Shown here one piece after another: positions 43,158 through 50,026 of a DNA stretch of 50,026 nt. This DNA comes from an uncultured bacterium (lineage in GTDB: Bacteria; Verrucomicrobiota; Kiritimatiellia; RFP12; UBA1067). Within the stretch, counting starts at the first letter, position 1. The number at the start of each line of letters is the position of its first letter. The notes under the pieces were generated by a model. The model was not told where the DNA came from, did not search any database, and worked only from the letters and a program-made list of their open reading frames with translations. The stretch spans positions 1-50,026 of the forward strand of contig CACZAK010000025.1 of assembly GCA_902779075.1 (NCBI GenBank), read 5' to 3'. The position numbers and the translations under genes are program-made.

Positions 43158-45808
43158 TCCGGACCTCCGATTCCAGCTGCACGTAAGACCACTTTTCCCT
43201 CGCGCCCCACGAGAGCGAAAGCCTGTTCCTCAACGCGCGCTCGCGCATGCCGCTGAGTCCGTAGTGCCCCGTCTCGGGGCCGAGCGCGCGGTCGACCTCG
43301 AACGGCGTTCCGTCGTTCAGGACGCGGAGGACGAATCCTCCGCCCTCTCGCGGATCGCACGTGAACACGATCGTCTTGGCGTGCCCGTGCTTGATCGCGT
43401 TCGTCGTCGCCTCTTGAAGAATCAGAAGGATGTCCTGCCGCTCGGCCTCGTGGACATTTTCAGGCAGCCCCCGCAGAAGGCAGCGCGTGCGGACGCCGGC
43501 CTTGGCGAGATTCTTTGCCATCTGGACAATCGACTCGTCCAGCGTCTGCGCCTCCATTCCCACGCTCCTGAGGTTGAGGACGGCGCTGCGTACCTCCAGC
43601 TTGGCGTTCGCGAGAAGCGACATCAGGCATTTCATCGCGTCCTTGACGTTTTCCGGCGTTCCCTCGAGCTGCATGACGCTCGCCGCGAACAGGTTGGCGC
43701 CGGCGAGATGCTGCTCGATCGTGTCGTGCAGATCCGCGGCCATGCGCCGCCGTTCCGCCGCGACGACCTCGGCCTCCCGCCTTGCACGCACGATGCGGAG
43801 CCACAGCACCAGCAGGACCGCCGAGACGCAGACGAGAATGCCGCCTAGAACGATGGCGGCGACGAGCAGCATGCGCCAGGCGCTCCTGCCCCGACGGAAC
43901 ACGATGTCCTCGGCCTTTTCAACCTCCAGCAGGGAATCAACCCGCTTGCCGTCCTTGAACACGGCGCGCGCAAGCCCCGTGACGCGGACGGGCTCGCCGA
44001 CAATGTCGCCGTCCGCACCCCACGGGATCCTCACCGTCGCCGTGTAGCCGTCCATCAGAAGCAGCATGTCCGCCGCGCGCCCGCCGCCCGACGGACGAAC
44101 CTCGCGCACCGTTCCCTCCAGCGTGACGACGCGCCCGTCCAGAAGTCCGCGCCGGTAGTCCACCTGTTTCGCGACACGCGGCGGCTTGACGTCCTCGACG
44201 CGGAGGATGTCCACGGACGTCGCGTTGAGCGACACGGCGTCGTTTCGATTTGTCGTCACGCCGGAGACGAGCACGACCGCGCCGCAAGTCAGATCTGGCA
44301 GGAAATACCGGTTCGTGTACCTGAGAAGCGATTCCCGGCGCGCGACGTTCTTCGCAAAGCCAGACTCCGTCGGCGCGCCCAGCCCAAGCGGAGAGAACGA
44401 CGCGACGGACGCGATCTCGGCCGCCTTCAGCGCGTTGACGACCGTCTTCCAGTCGCCGCCGTACAGCGGTTCCGCCCACTCGCGCCAAAGCGCATCCACA
44501 TCCTCGCCGGGATTCCACGAAAGCTGCCGCCAGACATGGAGGTCCACGGAGTTGAGCCGGTCGGAAAGCGCCGCATATCCGTCCCGCTTGTACGTGCCCG
44601 CGTAGAGCATCACGCCGCCTTCCGGCGACACGAGATCCTTCACGCGCGCGAACTGCCGCGCCGTCTGCGCGACGACCGGCGCGGGGAAGTACTGCCTGCC
44701 GACGGTCTGCCCGGTGATCTGCCATTCGGCGATGTCGCGGCGCGGCGCGACCTGCAGAAGCGCGGAGAACGGCGGATTCGGCTGGCAGTCGGCGTTGTAG
44801 ACCTTCGTCTGGAAGAGGACGCCCGTCCCCGCCGTGCGCATCGCCTCACCCCACACGGAAAGCGGCTCGCCGCTCGGTCCGCCGTAGCCCGGCGCATGGA
44901 CCCACTCGTCCCCAAGCCAGTGCGACGCGCCGCTCGACCAGGTGCGGACGATGAGTTTCTTCTTGAGCGGCTTCAACGCGTCTTCCCACGCCTTGACCGC
45001 GAACGCGACTTGACGCCCCCAGTTTCCCGCGAATCCGTTCGCCTTGCACCGGTCGCAGACGCAGTTGAGTCCGTAGTCGTCCCACAGAGAGACGACGACA
45101 CCGACCACCTCCGGCACGGCGATCTCGCGCACGGCTTCGCCGAAGAATGCGGCCGTCGCCGCGTCGCTCGGACAAAGCGTCCCCTTCTCCCACGACTTCT
45201 CCGGCGACACGCCCTTCGCGGACGGGTGCGCCGCGACGAACTCGTCGTACCGCGCGCGGTTCCACTTTGCGGCGTCGCATCCGTACAGGAACGAATACGC
45301 ATCCACGCCAAGTGCCGCACATTCGCGGAGTCGCCTCGCATTCGGGCGTCCACGCTTGAAATAGACAGCATTCGCGCCGGTCGCCGCGATCCAGTCGCGC
45401 AGCGGCTCCGGCGAACGGCTCACGTCCAGCGCACGTGTCTTGAAATGCGGATCGCGCACGAACAGGTAACTCCTGGCGTTCATCCAGCGGTTCGACTCGT
45501 AATTCGCGTAAAGGAACGCCCGCGCAGTCTCTGCCTTGACGACAAACCTTACCCGTTCCCCATTCCCCGTTCCCCGTTCCCCATTCCCCATTCCCCATTC
45601 CCCGTTCCCCATTCCCCGTTCCCCGTTCCCCATTCCCCGTTCCCCGTTCCCCATTCCCCGTTCCCCGCCTCTCCACGATATACCCATCGTGCTTCAGCGG
45701 CAAGCCGGCGGCGAGCTGGTAAGAAACCAGCTCATTCGCGCCGGCGGCAGACGCGGCGAACAACGCGACAAGGACGAATGCCTTTTTTCTTTCTATGAAG
45801 TCCAACAT
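43150..45808 (-). CDS. Sensor histidine kinase split by a heptanucleotide array (candidate phase-variable gene)
   Basis: ATG 45808 starts a signal peptide MLDFIERKKAFVLVALFAAS, continuing to LPLKHDGYIVERR. There the frame enters a 112-nt heptamer array and leaves it one base out of register. The remaining frame (RVRFVVKAETARAFLYANYE to 43150) holds a periplasmic domain like glycosidase relatives (VVSLWDDYGLNCVCDRCK). It then has an OB-like region, a membrane segment (MLLVAAIVLGGILVCVSAVL), and the HisKA_3 box ERRRMAADLHDTIEQH. The ATPase motifs are LQEATTNAIKHGHA and GHYGLSGMRERA. Without the 112 nt the sequence reads exactly IVERR-VRFVVK. With 16 copies the gene is out of frame; 15 or 18 would be in frame. 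A TAAACT box ends 7 nt before the ATG. Confidence 0.8.
45555..45666. repeat. Sixteen perfect (A/G)TTCCCC heptamers inside the sensor kinase
   Basis: Sixteen consecutive 7-nt units, differing only in A or G at the first base, follow without interruption. The array contains no stop codon in any frame on the coding strand (readings GNGER, MGNGEWG). Each copy changes the frame by one. Confidence 0.95.
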
Positions 45809-45841
45809 CGCGGTTAGTTTACCAATTTCCCCGCCCCTCCG

Positions 45842-46519
45842 CTCTACCCTAGTGGGTACAGCGTCATTAAAGTCCCGCAATACGGACTCGGCAAAGTCGG
45901 CAACGACTTCGGCCTCGGATTCTATTGCACGGAAAGCGAAGACCTGGCGAAAGAATGGAGCGTCCAGCCCAACAGCGACGGTTTTGCCAACGCATACGAA
46001 CTGGACATGACGGGACTCAACGTCCTTCGCCTGAACACCCCTGAATTTACGGTATTGAACTGGATGGCGATTCTGGTCTCGCATCGCCAGTTCAAGTTGA
46101 AGGTTCCTGTGGCAGGTGCCGCCTATCATTATCTGAAAAGCCGTTTTGCGGTGAACGTCGATGCTTATGACGTCGTGATCGGCTATCGCGCCGACGATTC
46201 CTACTTCGACTTCGCCGAGGTGTTCCTGAACAACTCTATTTCAGTTGAGCAACTTGCCGTGGCACTGCGCCTCGGGAAGCTCGGCGAACAGGTGGTCATC
46301 AAGTCACAAGAGGCGTTTGGACGGATCAGATTCGCAGGTTTCTCAACGGCTGACTCTGCGCTCTATTATCCTCGGCGACAAGCACGCAACGACTCCGCCG
46401 GACGCGAATTCGAGGAACTGCTCTCGCGGAATGACTTCAACGGCCTCTACATGAACGCCATATTGGCCCAGCGAATAGGAAACGACGATGAGCGCATACC
46501 CAGAAACATTGCTCCCTAA
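45842..46519 (+). pseudogene. DUF3990 ADP-ribosyltransferase-like toxin, start region missing
   Basis: The plus strand reads LYPSGYSVIKVPQYGLGKVG then NDFGLGFYCTESEDLAKEWS, the DUF3990 hallmark. It is open to 46519. No ATG, GTG or TTG lies in frame between the upstream stop and 46007, and the usual opening LYHGS has become LYPSG, losing the His expected in the fold's active site. Starting at 46007 would drop the conserved region. I recall DUF3990 as part of the ADP-ribosyltransferase fold. The gene is followed by an HTH gene (32-nt overlap) and a PARG-type hydrolase, so this was probably the toxin of a three-gene module. The break is about 34 nt from the divergent kinase start. Confidence 0.7.
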
Positions 46520-47123
46520 TGCACGTTCGCTTCTGGCCGACGCCGCCGATTACGCCGTCATCGACCTTGATGTGTCGATCGACGATTTTTTTGCTTTCTT
46601 CGCCGCCAGTTCGTACGCGAGAAGAATCGAACGTGGCGACCGTTCCACGATTCTCGGCATTTCGGGAATCGAACTGGCCCAGAACGTGCTTTCCGACAAA
46701 ACCGGCCAACACGACTTCAAGCCTGCGCGGGAAAGTCTGCACAGGACGAAAGCCTACTGGGCAGGATGGATACTGGCCTTCTACCAATGGACCAGCAACC
46801 GCATGTTCCGCGAGATCCTCCAGGCACTGCCGGCAAGCACGATCGCGCAGATGTACGGCGTTTATCATGAAGCCCCTGAGGAAAGGTTCGCCGCGACCGC
46901 TGACGAGATCATGCACGAGAAACTGTCCGAAACGCGACTCAAGCGGATCCGCACCGCCTTCGGATGTTCGCAGTCTCGCCTCGCGGAGATGTCCGGCGTG
47001 GGTATCAGATCCATACAGATGTACGAACAACGAAACAAGGACATCAACAGGGCCGAGGCCGGATCGGTCTTACGTCTGGCGCGGGCCCTGGGATGTGAAA
47101 TGGAAGACATCATGGAGCCATGA
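46488..47123 (+). CDS. HTH protein linked to DUF3990
   Basis: 211 residues with a helical N-terminal part (DYAVIDLDVSIDDFFAFFAA, YWAGWILAFYQWTSNRMFRE) and a C-terminal XRE-type helix-turn-helix (LKRIRTAFGCSQSRLAEMSG, IRSIQMYEQRNKDINRAEAG). AGGAA lies 7 nt before the ATG. Such proteins commonly accompany DUF3990 genes, probably as antitoxin and autorepressor. It overlaps both neighbours, forming one operon. Confidence 0.75.
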   Translation: MSAYPETLLPNARSLLADAADYAVIDLDVSIDDFFAFFAASSYARRIERGDRSTILGISGIELAQNVLSDKTGQHDFKPARESLHRTKAYWAGWILAFYQWTSNRMFREILQALPASTIAQMYGVYHEAPEERFAATADEIMHEKLSETRLKRIRTAFGCSQSRLAEMSGVGIRSIQMYEQRNKDINRAEAGSVLRLARALGCEMEDIMEP

Positions 47124-47977
47124 TCATGGGAAGAGAAGAAAATGCAGCGATATTCCGCGATACGGAAAAGATGTGCCGGACGCATCCGCGCCTGAGGGAA
47201 TCCATCGCCCGTTCGCGCGCCGGCCAGCGGCTGATCCTGGAGGGCGACGCAGTGAACGTTCCTCCGTGCGGCGACGCCGCCGAAGGACGGCTTGTCGTCT
47301 CGACGAAACGCTCGTTCGAGGCGGCTTCCGCCTACGCGCGGACGATGAAGACATGCGTACTCAACTTCGCGTCCGCCAGCAATCCCGGTGGCGGGGTCGT
47401 CAACGGATCGAGCGCGCAGGAGGAGGCACTGTGCCGCTGCTCGACGCTCTACTTCAACCTCAACACGAACGAGATGTGGAGCGGGTTCTATTCGCCGCAC
47501 CGCGCCGCGCGCGACCCCATCCACAACGACGACGCCATCTACACGCCGAGCGTGACGGTGTTCAAGGGCGACACGGCGTTTCCAACGACGCTTCCCGAAT
47601 CCGACTGGTACGAGGTGGACGTCATCTCCTGCGCGGCGCCGAACCTCCGCGAGCATCCCAGCAACCGGATGAACAGCGGCGACGGCGACAGTCGCATCGA
47701 ACTGCCCCCGGACAAGCTCCGCGCGCTCCACGAACGCCGCCTCGCGCGCATCCTCGACATCGCGGCGGCGAACGGGGAAGAAGCCGTGATCCTCGGCGCG
47801 TTCGGCTGCGGCGCGTTTCGCAACGACCCGCGCGTCGTGGCCGCCGCTGCGGCCGCCGTCGTGCCGCGCTACCGCACCCGCTTCAAGGTCATCGAGTTCG
47901 CCGTCTTCTGCCGCCCCGACGACACGCGGAACTACGACGCGTTCAGAACCAACATCCCCTGCGGATCAGCCGCTTAA
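47120..47977 (+). CDS. Microbial PARG-type ADP-ribose glycohydrolase (TIGR02452/DUF2263-like)
   Basis: 285 residues. LNFASASNPGGGVVNGSSAQ followed by EEALCRCSTLY contains the PARG signature GGG(x7)QEE (GGG 90-92, QEE 100-102). The macrodomain core ILGAFGCGAFRNDP follows. Enzymes of this family remove ADP-ribose from targets. The ATG overlaps the HTH stop (ATGA); a second ATG at 47126 is also possible. Next to a DUF3990 gene it would reverse the toxin's modification. The stop codon TAA lies within the flank shared with the repeat block at 49535, so the C-terminus may have been trimmed by the repeat. Confidence 0.85.
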   Translation: MIMGREENAAIFRDTEKMCRTHPRLRESIARSRAGQRLILEGDAVNVPPCGDAAEGRLVVSTKRSFEAASAYARTMKTCVLNFASASNPGGGVVNGSSAQEEALCRCSTLYFNLNTNEMWSGFYSPHRAARDPIHNDDAIYTPSVTVFKGDTAFPTTLPESDWYEVDVISCAAPNLREHPSNRMNSGDGDSRIELPPDKLRALHERRLARILDIAAANGEEAVILGAFGCGAFRNDPRVVAAAAAAVVPRYRTRFKVIEFAVFCRPDDTRNYDAFRTNIPCGSAA

Positions 47978-48092
47978 CTGGGGAAGCCGCCATCTTGGCG
48001 GCGCAACTGGGCCACCGGGCATCTTGCCCGTTATCGGGGTGGCGGGCGTCTCGCCCGCAACTGGCACAACGGGCGTCCCGCCCGTTGTAAAA
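47975..48092. repeat. Block of four palindromes (copy 1)
   Basis: Four consecutive hairpins: GCCGCCATCTTGGCGGC, CGGGCATCTTGCCCG, GCGGGCGTCTCGCCCGC and ACAACGGGCGTCC with its matching arm. AACTGG-type spacers precede most of them. The block is nearly identical to 49535-49652. Confidence 0.9.
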
Positions 48093-48106
48093 GCCACCCC
48101 CAAAAA

Positions 48107-48160
48107 CGCGTGCGATTACGGTGCGGAACAATCACACCCCTCGGGCTGATCACGCGCTAT
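48107..48160 (+). repeat. Direct repeat R, copy 1 (short)
   Basis: Begins CGCGTGCGATTACGGTGCGG and ends CTGATCACGCGCTA. It recurs at 49299 and 49678 in the same orientation, and contains the imperfect inverted pair GTGCGATT / AATCACAC. Confidence 0.9.
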
Positions 48161-48189
48161 TATACTATGCGGCAATCTTTTCACGTTCT

Positions 48190-49218
48190 TCAGCTATCAT
48201 TTCCCTCTCCATCCTTACCACGTCGCTTGGCCTTGTCCTCGATCCTCCGCAACTCCTCCATGTCCGCCTCGTCTGCAAGCCGCGCCTCCTCCTTGCGCCG
48301 AATGTCGTCAAACGCCTCGTACCTTTCTGCGGAAACTTCGACCGCTTCTTCATGGCTAATCGTTCCTGGACCATGAAGCACTTCAAGGAAATTCGCGGCA
48401 AGCATTCTGTCCACAGCCTCAACCCAGAACGGTAACGTCAAATCCATACGCCGTTTGACGCGCAACTCGGCGGTTTCAAGGAAGATCGTCGTGATTCTGT
48501 TCAGCGTGTCTATCTCGTCAGAAGAAAGGTAGTTCTTCGCGATTATCACATCCTCCTTCCTCACGATGCCGCCCTTCCAAGTCGTAAGCCCCATGTTCGG
48601 CTTGTTGGGATCAGATCGTTCCACGACAAGTTCCGCCGCCGTATGCCCCGTGGCGGCATACAGAAGCTTGTTCTGCACCTCCGCATAGAACTGATTTGTC
48701 CGCGCCTCGTTGCCGCGATAGTCGCTCGACAGGGCAAAAAGGTCACGCACCTTCTGATAGAAACGCTTCTCGGATGCCCGAATATCGCGGATGCGGGCAA
48801 GCAGTTCATCGAAATAGTCGGGGCGGCCATCAGGATTCTTGAGCCGTGCATCGTCAATCGTGAACCCCTTTACAAGGTACTCGCTCAAATGCGCATTCGC
48901 CCACTGCCGGAACTGCGTCCCGCGAACACCCCGAACCCGAAACCCAACTGCAAGAATCATTTCCAACGCATAGTATATGACATTGTACCGCTTGCCGTCT
49001 GCGGCAGTTGTTAAGTAAGACTTAACAACTGAATCATCCAGCTCATTTTCAGAAAAAATCTTGGCAATCAACATCGAAATGTTTGGTTTCGACACCGCAA
49101 ACAGCTCAGCCATCTGCTTTTGATTCAGCCAAATGCGCCCATCCCGCGACATGAGCGAAACCTGCGACTTCCCGTCGTCAGTCGTATAAAGGATGATCTT
49201 ACTTTCGTCTTCTACCAT
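48190..49218 (-). CDS. RhuM-family protein
   Basis: 342 residues. An N-terminal DNA-binding-like segment (IWLNQKQMAELFAVSKPNIS) is followed by the RhuM hallmark (YNVIYYALEMILAVGFRVRG, GTQFRQWANAHLSEYLVKGF). A central region (RDIRASEKRFYQKVRDLFAL) and a charged helical tail follow. The function is unknown in general; homologues are spread by mobile DNA and named after a Salmonella pathogenicity-island gene. AGGAG lies 6 nt before the ATG, and the promoter is at 49244-49272. The gene is flanked by direct repeats R (48107 and 49299). Confidence 0.85.
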   Translation of the reverse strand: MVEDESKIILYTTDDGKSQVSLMSRDGRIWLNQKQMAELFAVSKPNISMLIAKIFSENELDDSVVKSYLTTAADGKRYNVIYYALEMILAVGFRVRGVRGTQFRQWANAHLSEYLVKGFTIDDARLKNPDGRPDYFDELLARIRDIRASEKRFYQKVRDLFALSSDYRGNEARTNQFYAEVQNKLLYAATGHTAAELVVERSDPNKPNMGLTTWKGGIVRKEDVIIAKNYLSSDEIDTLNRITTIFLETAELRVKRRMDLTLPFWVEAVDRMLAANFLEVLHGPGTISHEEAVEVSAERYEAFDDIRRKEEARLADEADMEELRRIEDKAKRRGKDGEGNDS

Positions 49219-49243
49219 CTGCCACTCCTATTCGACGCTGCAC

Positions 49244-49272
49244 ATTCTATCACATCCCACCGCCGGACGCAA
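49244..49272 (-). promoter_or_regulatory. Promoter of the RhuM gene
   Basis: On the minus strand TTGCGT (49267-49272), 17 nt and TAGAAT (49244-49249). Confidence 0.65.
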
Positions 49273-49298
49273 ACAAAACCGCCCCGAAATCAAAACCC

Positions 49299-49384
49299 CG
49301 CGTGCGATTACGGTGCGGAACAATCACACCCCTCGGGCTGATCACGCGCTACTTCACTTATGCGAATATGTGACGTACCGCGCA
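49299..49384 (+). repeat. Direct repeat R, copy 2 (long)
   Basis: Same start as R at 48107, continuing through CTTCACTTATGCGAATATG to GACGTACCGCGCA. It matches copy 3 over about 85 nt with few differences. Confidence 0.9.
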
Positions 49385-49403
49385 AAGAACATCCGCTTCG
49401 ACA

Positions 49404-49652
49404 GGTAGGGCGGTCGCCCCGCGACCGCCGCCACGGGAGGGGCCGCGCTTGTCGCGCCCCTCGGGGAAGTGGCGCTCTCGCCGCTTCACTCGGTGGGGCG
49501 ATCCGCCACGGGATAGGCCGCACTTGTCGCGGCCTAACTGGGAACGCCGCCATCTCGGCGGCGCAACTGGGCCAACGGGCATCTTGCCCGTTATCGGGGT
49601 GGCGGGCGTCTCGCCCGCAACTGGCACAACGGGCGTCCCGCCCGTTGTAAAA
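49404..49652. repeat. Cluster of nine consecutive palindromes
   Basis: It starts with the GGTAGGGCGGTCGC element found inside genes elsewhere. Hairpins with stems GGGGC..GCCCC, GAAGTGGCG/CGCCGCTTC and GTGG..CCAC follow, then TAGGCCGC/GCGGCCTA. The last part, 49535-49652, is the same four-hairpin block as 47975-48092. No protein-coding gene is apparent. Confidence 0.85.
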
Positions 49653-49677
49653 GGCACAAAGCAAACCACCCAAAACC

Positions 49678-49763
49678 CGCGTGCGATTACGGTGCGGAAC
49701 AATCACACCCCTCGGGCTGATCATGCGCTACTTCACTTATTGCAATATGTGACGTACCGCGCA
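49678..49763 (+). repeat. Direct repeat R, copy 3 (long)
   Basis: Follows the four-hairpin block just as copy 1 does, so block plus R forms a composite unit present at both 47975 and 49535. Ends GACGTACCGCGCA like copy 2. Confidence 0.9.
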
Positions 49764-49779
49764 GGAAGCTGTCATGTTG

Positions 49780-49932
49780 TCACGCCTCCCACAGCAGCTC
49801 TTCCAAGAACGCCTTTGCCCTTGACTGTATGCCTGGCGCCTTCGACTCGCGCGGGCCCGCAACATTCAATACCAATACCGAAGACATTCCGAGGAACTGC
49901 CGCAACCACTTGATCTTGTCTTCTTCAGGCAT
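49780..49932 (-). CDS. 50-residue protein with LNVAGPRESKAPGI motif
   Basis: ATG 49932 opens MPEEDKIKWLRQFLGMSSVL; it continues VLNVAGPRESKAPGIQSRAK and ends AFLEELLWEA. The LNVAGPRxSKxPGI motif is, as I recall, the C-terminal signature of the YpsA-like putative molybdenum carrier family (PF12694), here without the rest of that domain. GGAGTGG lies upstream, and the start overlaps the end of the preceding gene by 8 nt. Confidence 0.6.
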   Translation of the reverse strand: MPEEDKIKWLRQFLGMSSVLVLNVAGPRESKAPGIQSRAKAFLEELLWEA

Positions 49933-50026
49933 TGACCACTCCTTGCTCAGCCCCGCCATCCATCACTTCCCAATGCCCGCCTTTGTCAGGGCCAACGCGA
50001 CGGATACGTCCGGACGCTTTCAGTTT
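49925..50026 (-). CDS. C-terminal end of a putative DNA-binding ATPase (AlbA_2/RecG-like)
   Basis: The last 33 residues include KLKASGRIRRVGPDKGGHWE then VMDGG, the winged-helix tail common in AlbA_2-type (Schlafen-like) predicted transcription regulators. The rest lies beyond the window, so the identification is tentative. Confidence 0.5.
   Translation of the reverse strand, partial: KLKASGRIRRVGPDKGGHWEVMDGGAEQGVVNA

Noticed and set aside
44846..46129. A 427-codon minus-strand gene starting at 46129
   Set aside because: Only the signal-peptide section from 45808 to the heptamer array is meaningful; upstream it is antisense to DUF3990, downstream it is the wrong frame of the kinase.
46519..48090. 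A 523-codon plus-strand gene
   Set aside because: It is a shadow of the HTH and PARG genes and ends in the translated palindrome block.
48107..48160. tRNA or small structured RNA gene for repeat R
   Set aside because: No cloverleaf and only weak pairing; it is best treated as a repeat of unknown role.
49535..49660. Coding sequence for peptides like GRDARCASCGRDARH
   Set aside because: These readings come from translating the palindrome block; the sequence is explained by hairpins.
1..50026. SusC/SusD pair, sulfatase cluster, tRNA or rRNA genes
   Set aside because: Looked for because of the glycan context, but no protein or RNA of these kinds could be seen.

Overview
The window looks like a chromosomal segment of a GC-rich, glycan-degrading, Gram-negative bacterium of the PVC superphylum, most likely a Kiritimatiellota/Verrucomicrobiota gut-type lineage. 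This is inferred from gene content and was not tested by any search. The pointers are many exported glycoside hydrolases without SusCD pairs, two exported c-heme/beta-propeller proteins of the hydrazine-synthase-alpha-like type, very large exported LamG/beta-helix proteins sharing a C-terminal GhhIIVK motif, and small palindromic repeats inside genes. No rRNA, tRNA or CRISPR array was seen.

Layout. Everything from 1 to 45.8 kb is transcribed leftward. (1) 0-6.2 kb: a mannose-6-phosphate-isomerase-like gene (cut by the window edge), an ATPase cassette, a ROK sugar kinase and a frameshifted GH92 alpha-mannosidase. (2) 6.2-17.3 kb: two giant exported surface proteins, a XylR-like LacI/AraC regulator and a second ATPase cassette. 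(3) 17.6-24.1 kb: an operon of GH106 alpha-rhamnosidase, Tat-exported metallo-beta-lactamase-fold protein and diheme propeller protein, with a LacI-type operator at its promoter. (4) 24.4-40.4 kb: a 2260-residue ORF joining three glycosidase modules, a GH29-GH43 fusion, a PIN toxin-antitoxin pair, a six-hairpin glycosidase-like protein and a GH127 arabinofuranosidase. (5) 40.4-45.8 kb: a broken second heme-propeller gene, vapBC, and a NarL-type two-component system. (6) 46-50 kb: a rightward ADP-ribosylation module (DUF3990 remnant, HTH protein, PARG-type hydrolase), then RhuM amid dense palindromic and direct repeats, then two small gene ends.

How it may work together. The enzymes suggest attack on a plant or mucin glycan containing rhamnose, fucose, arabinose, galactose and mannose. 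Intake would go through the ROK kinase and isomerase, with control by the XylR-like protein, a LacI-type operator and the two-component system.

Most notable. (a) Two paralogous AAA_14-DUF4143 ATPase/PD-(D/E)XK cassettes (771-2216 and 10347-11767) share one architecture: a 23-bp tandem repeat array, then a consensus promoter 5-6 bp further on, then an almost leaderless start codon. The repeat sequence differs between the two. (b) A (A/G)TTCCCC heptamer array of 16 copies separates the signal peptide from the rest of the sensor kinase. Removing the array, or having any copy number divisible by three, restores the frame exactly. (c) A DUF3990/HTH/PARG operon has a damaged toxin. (d) Several genes look internally deleted or fused, which is either real decay or an assembly problem and should be settled first.
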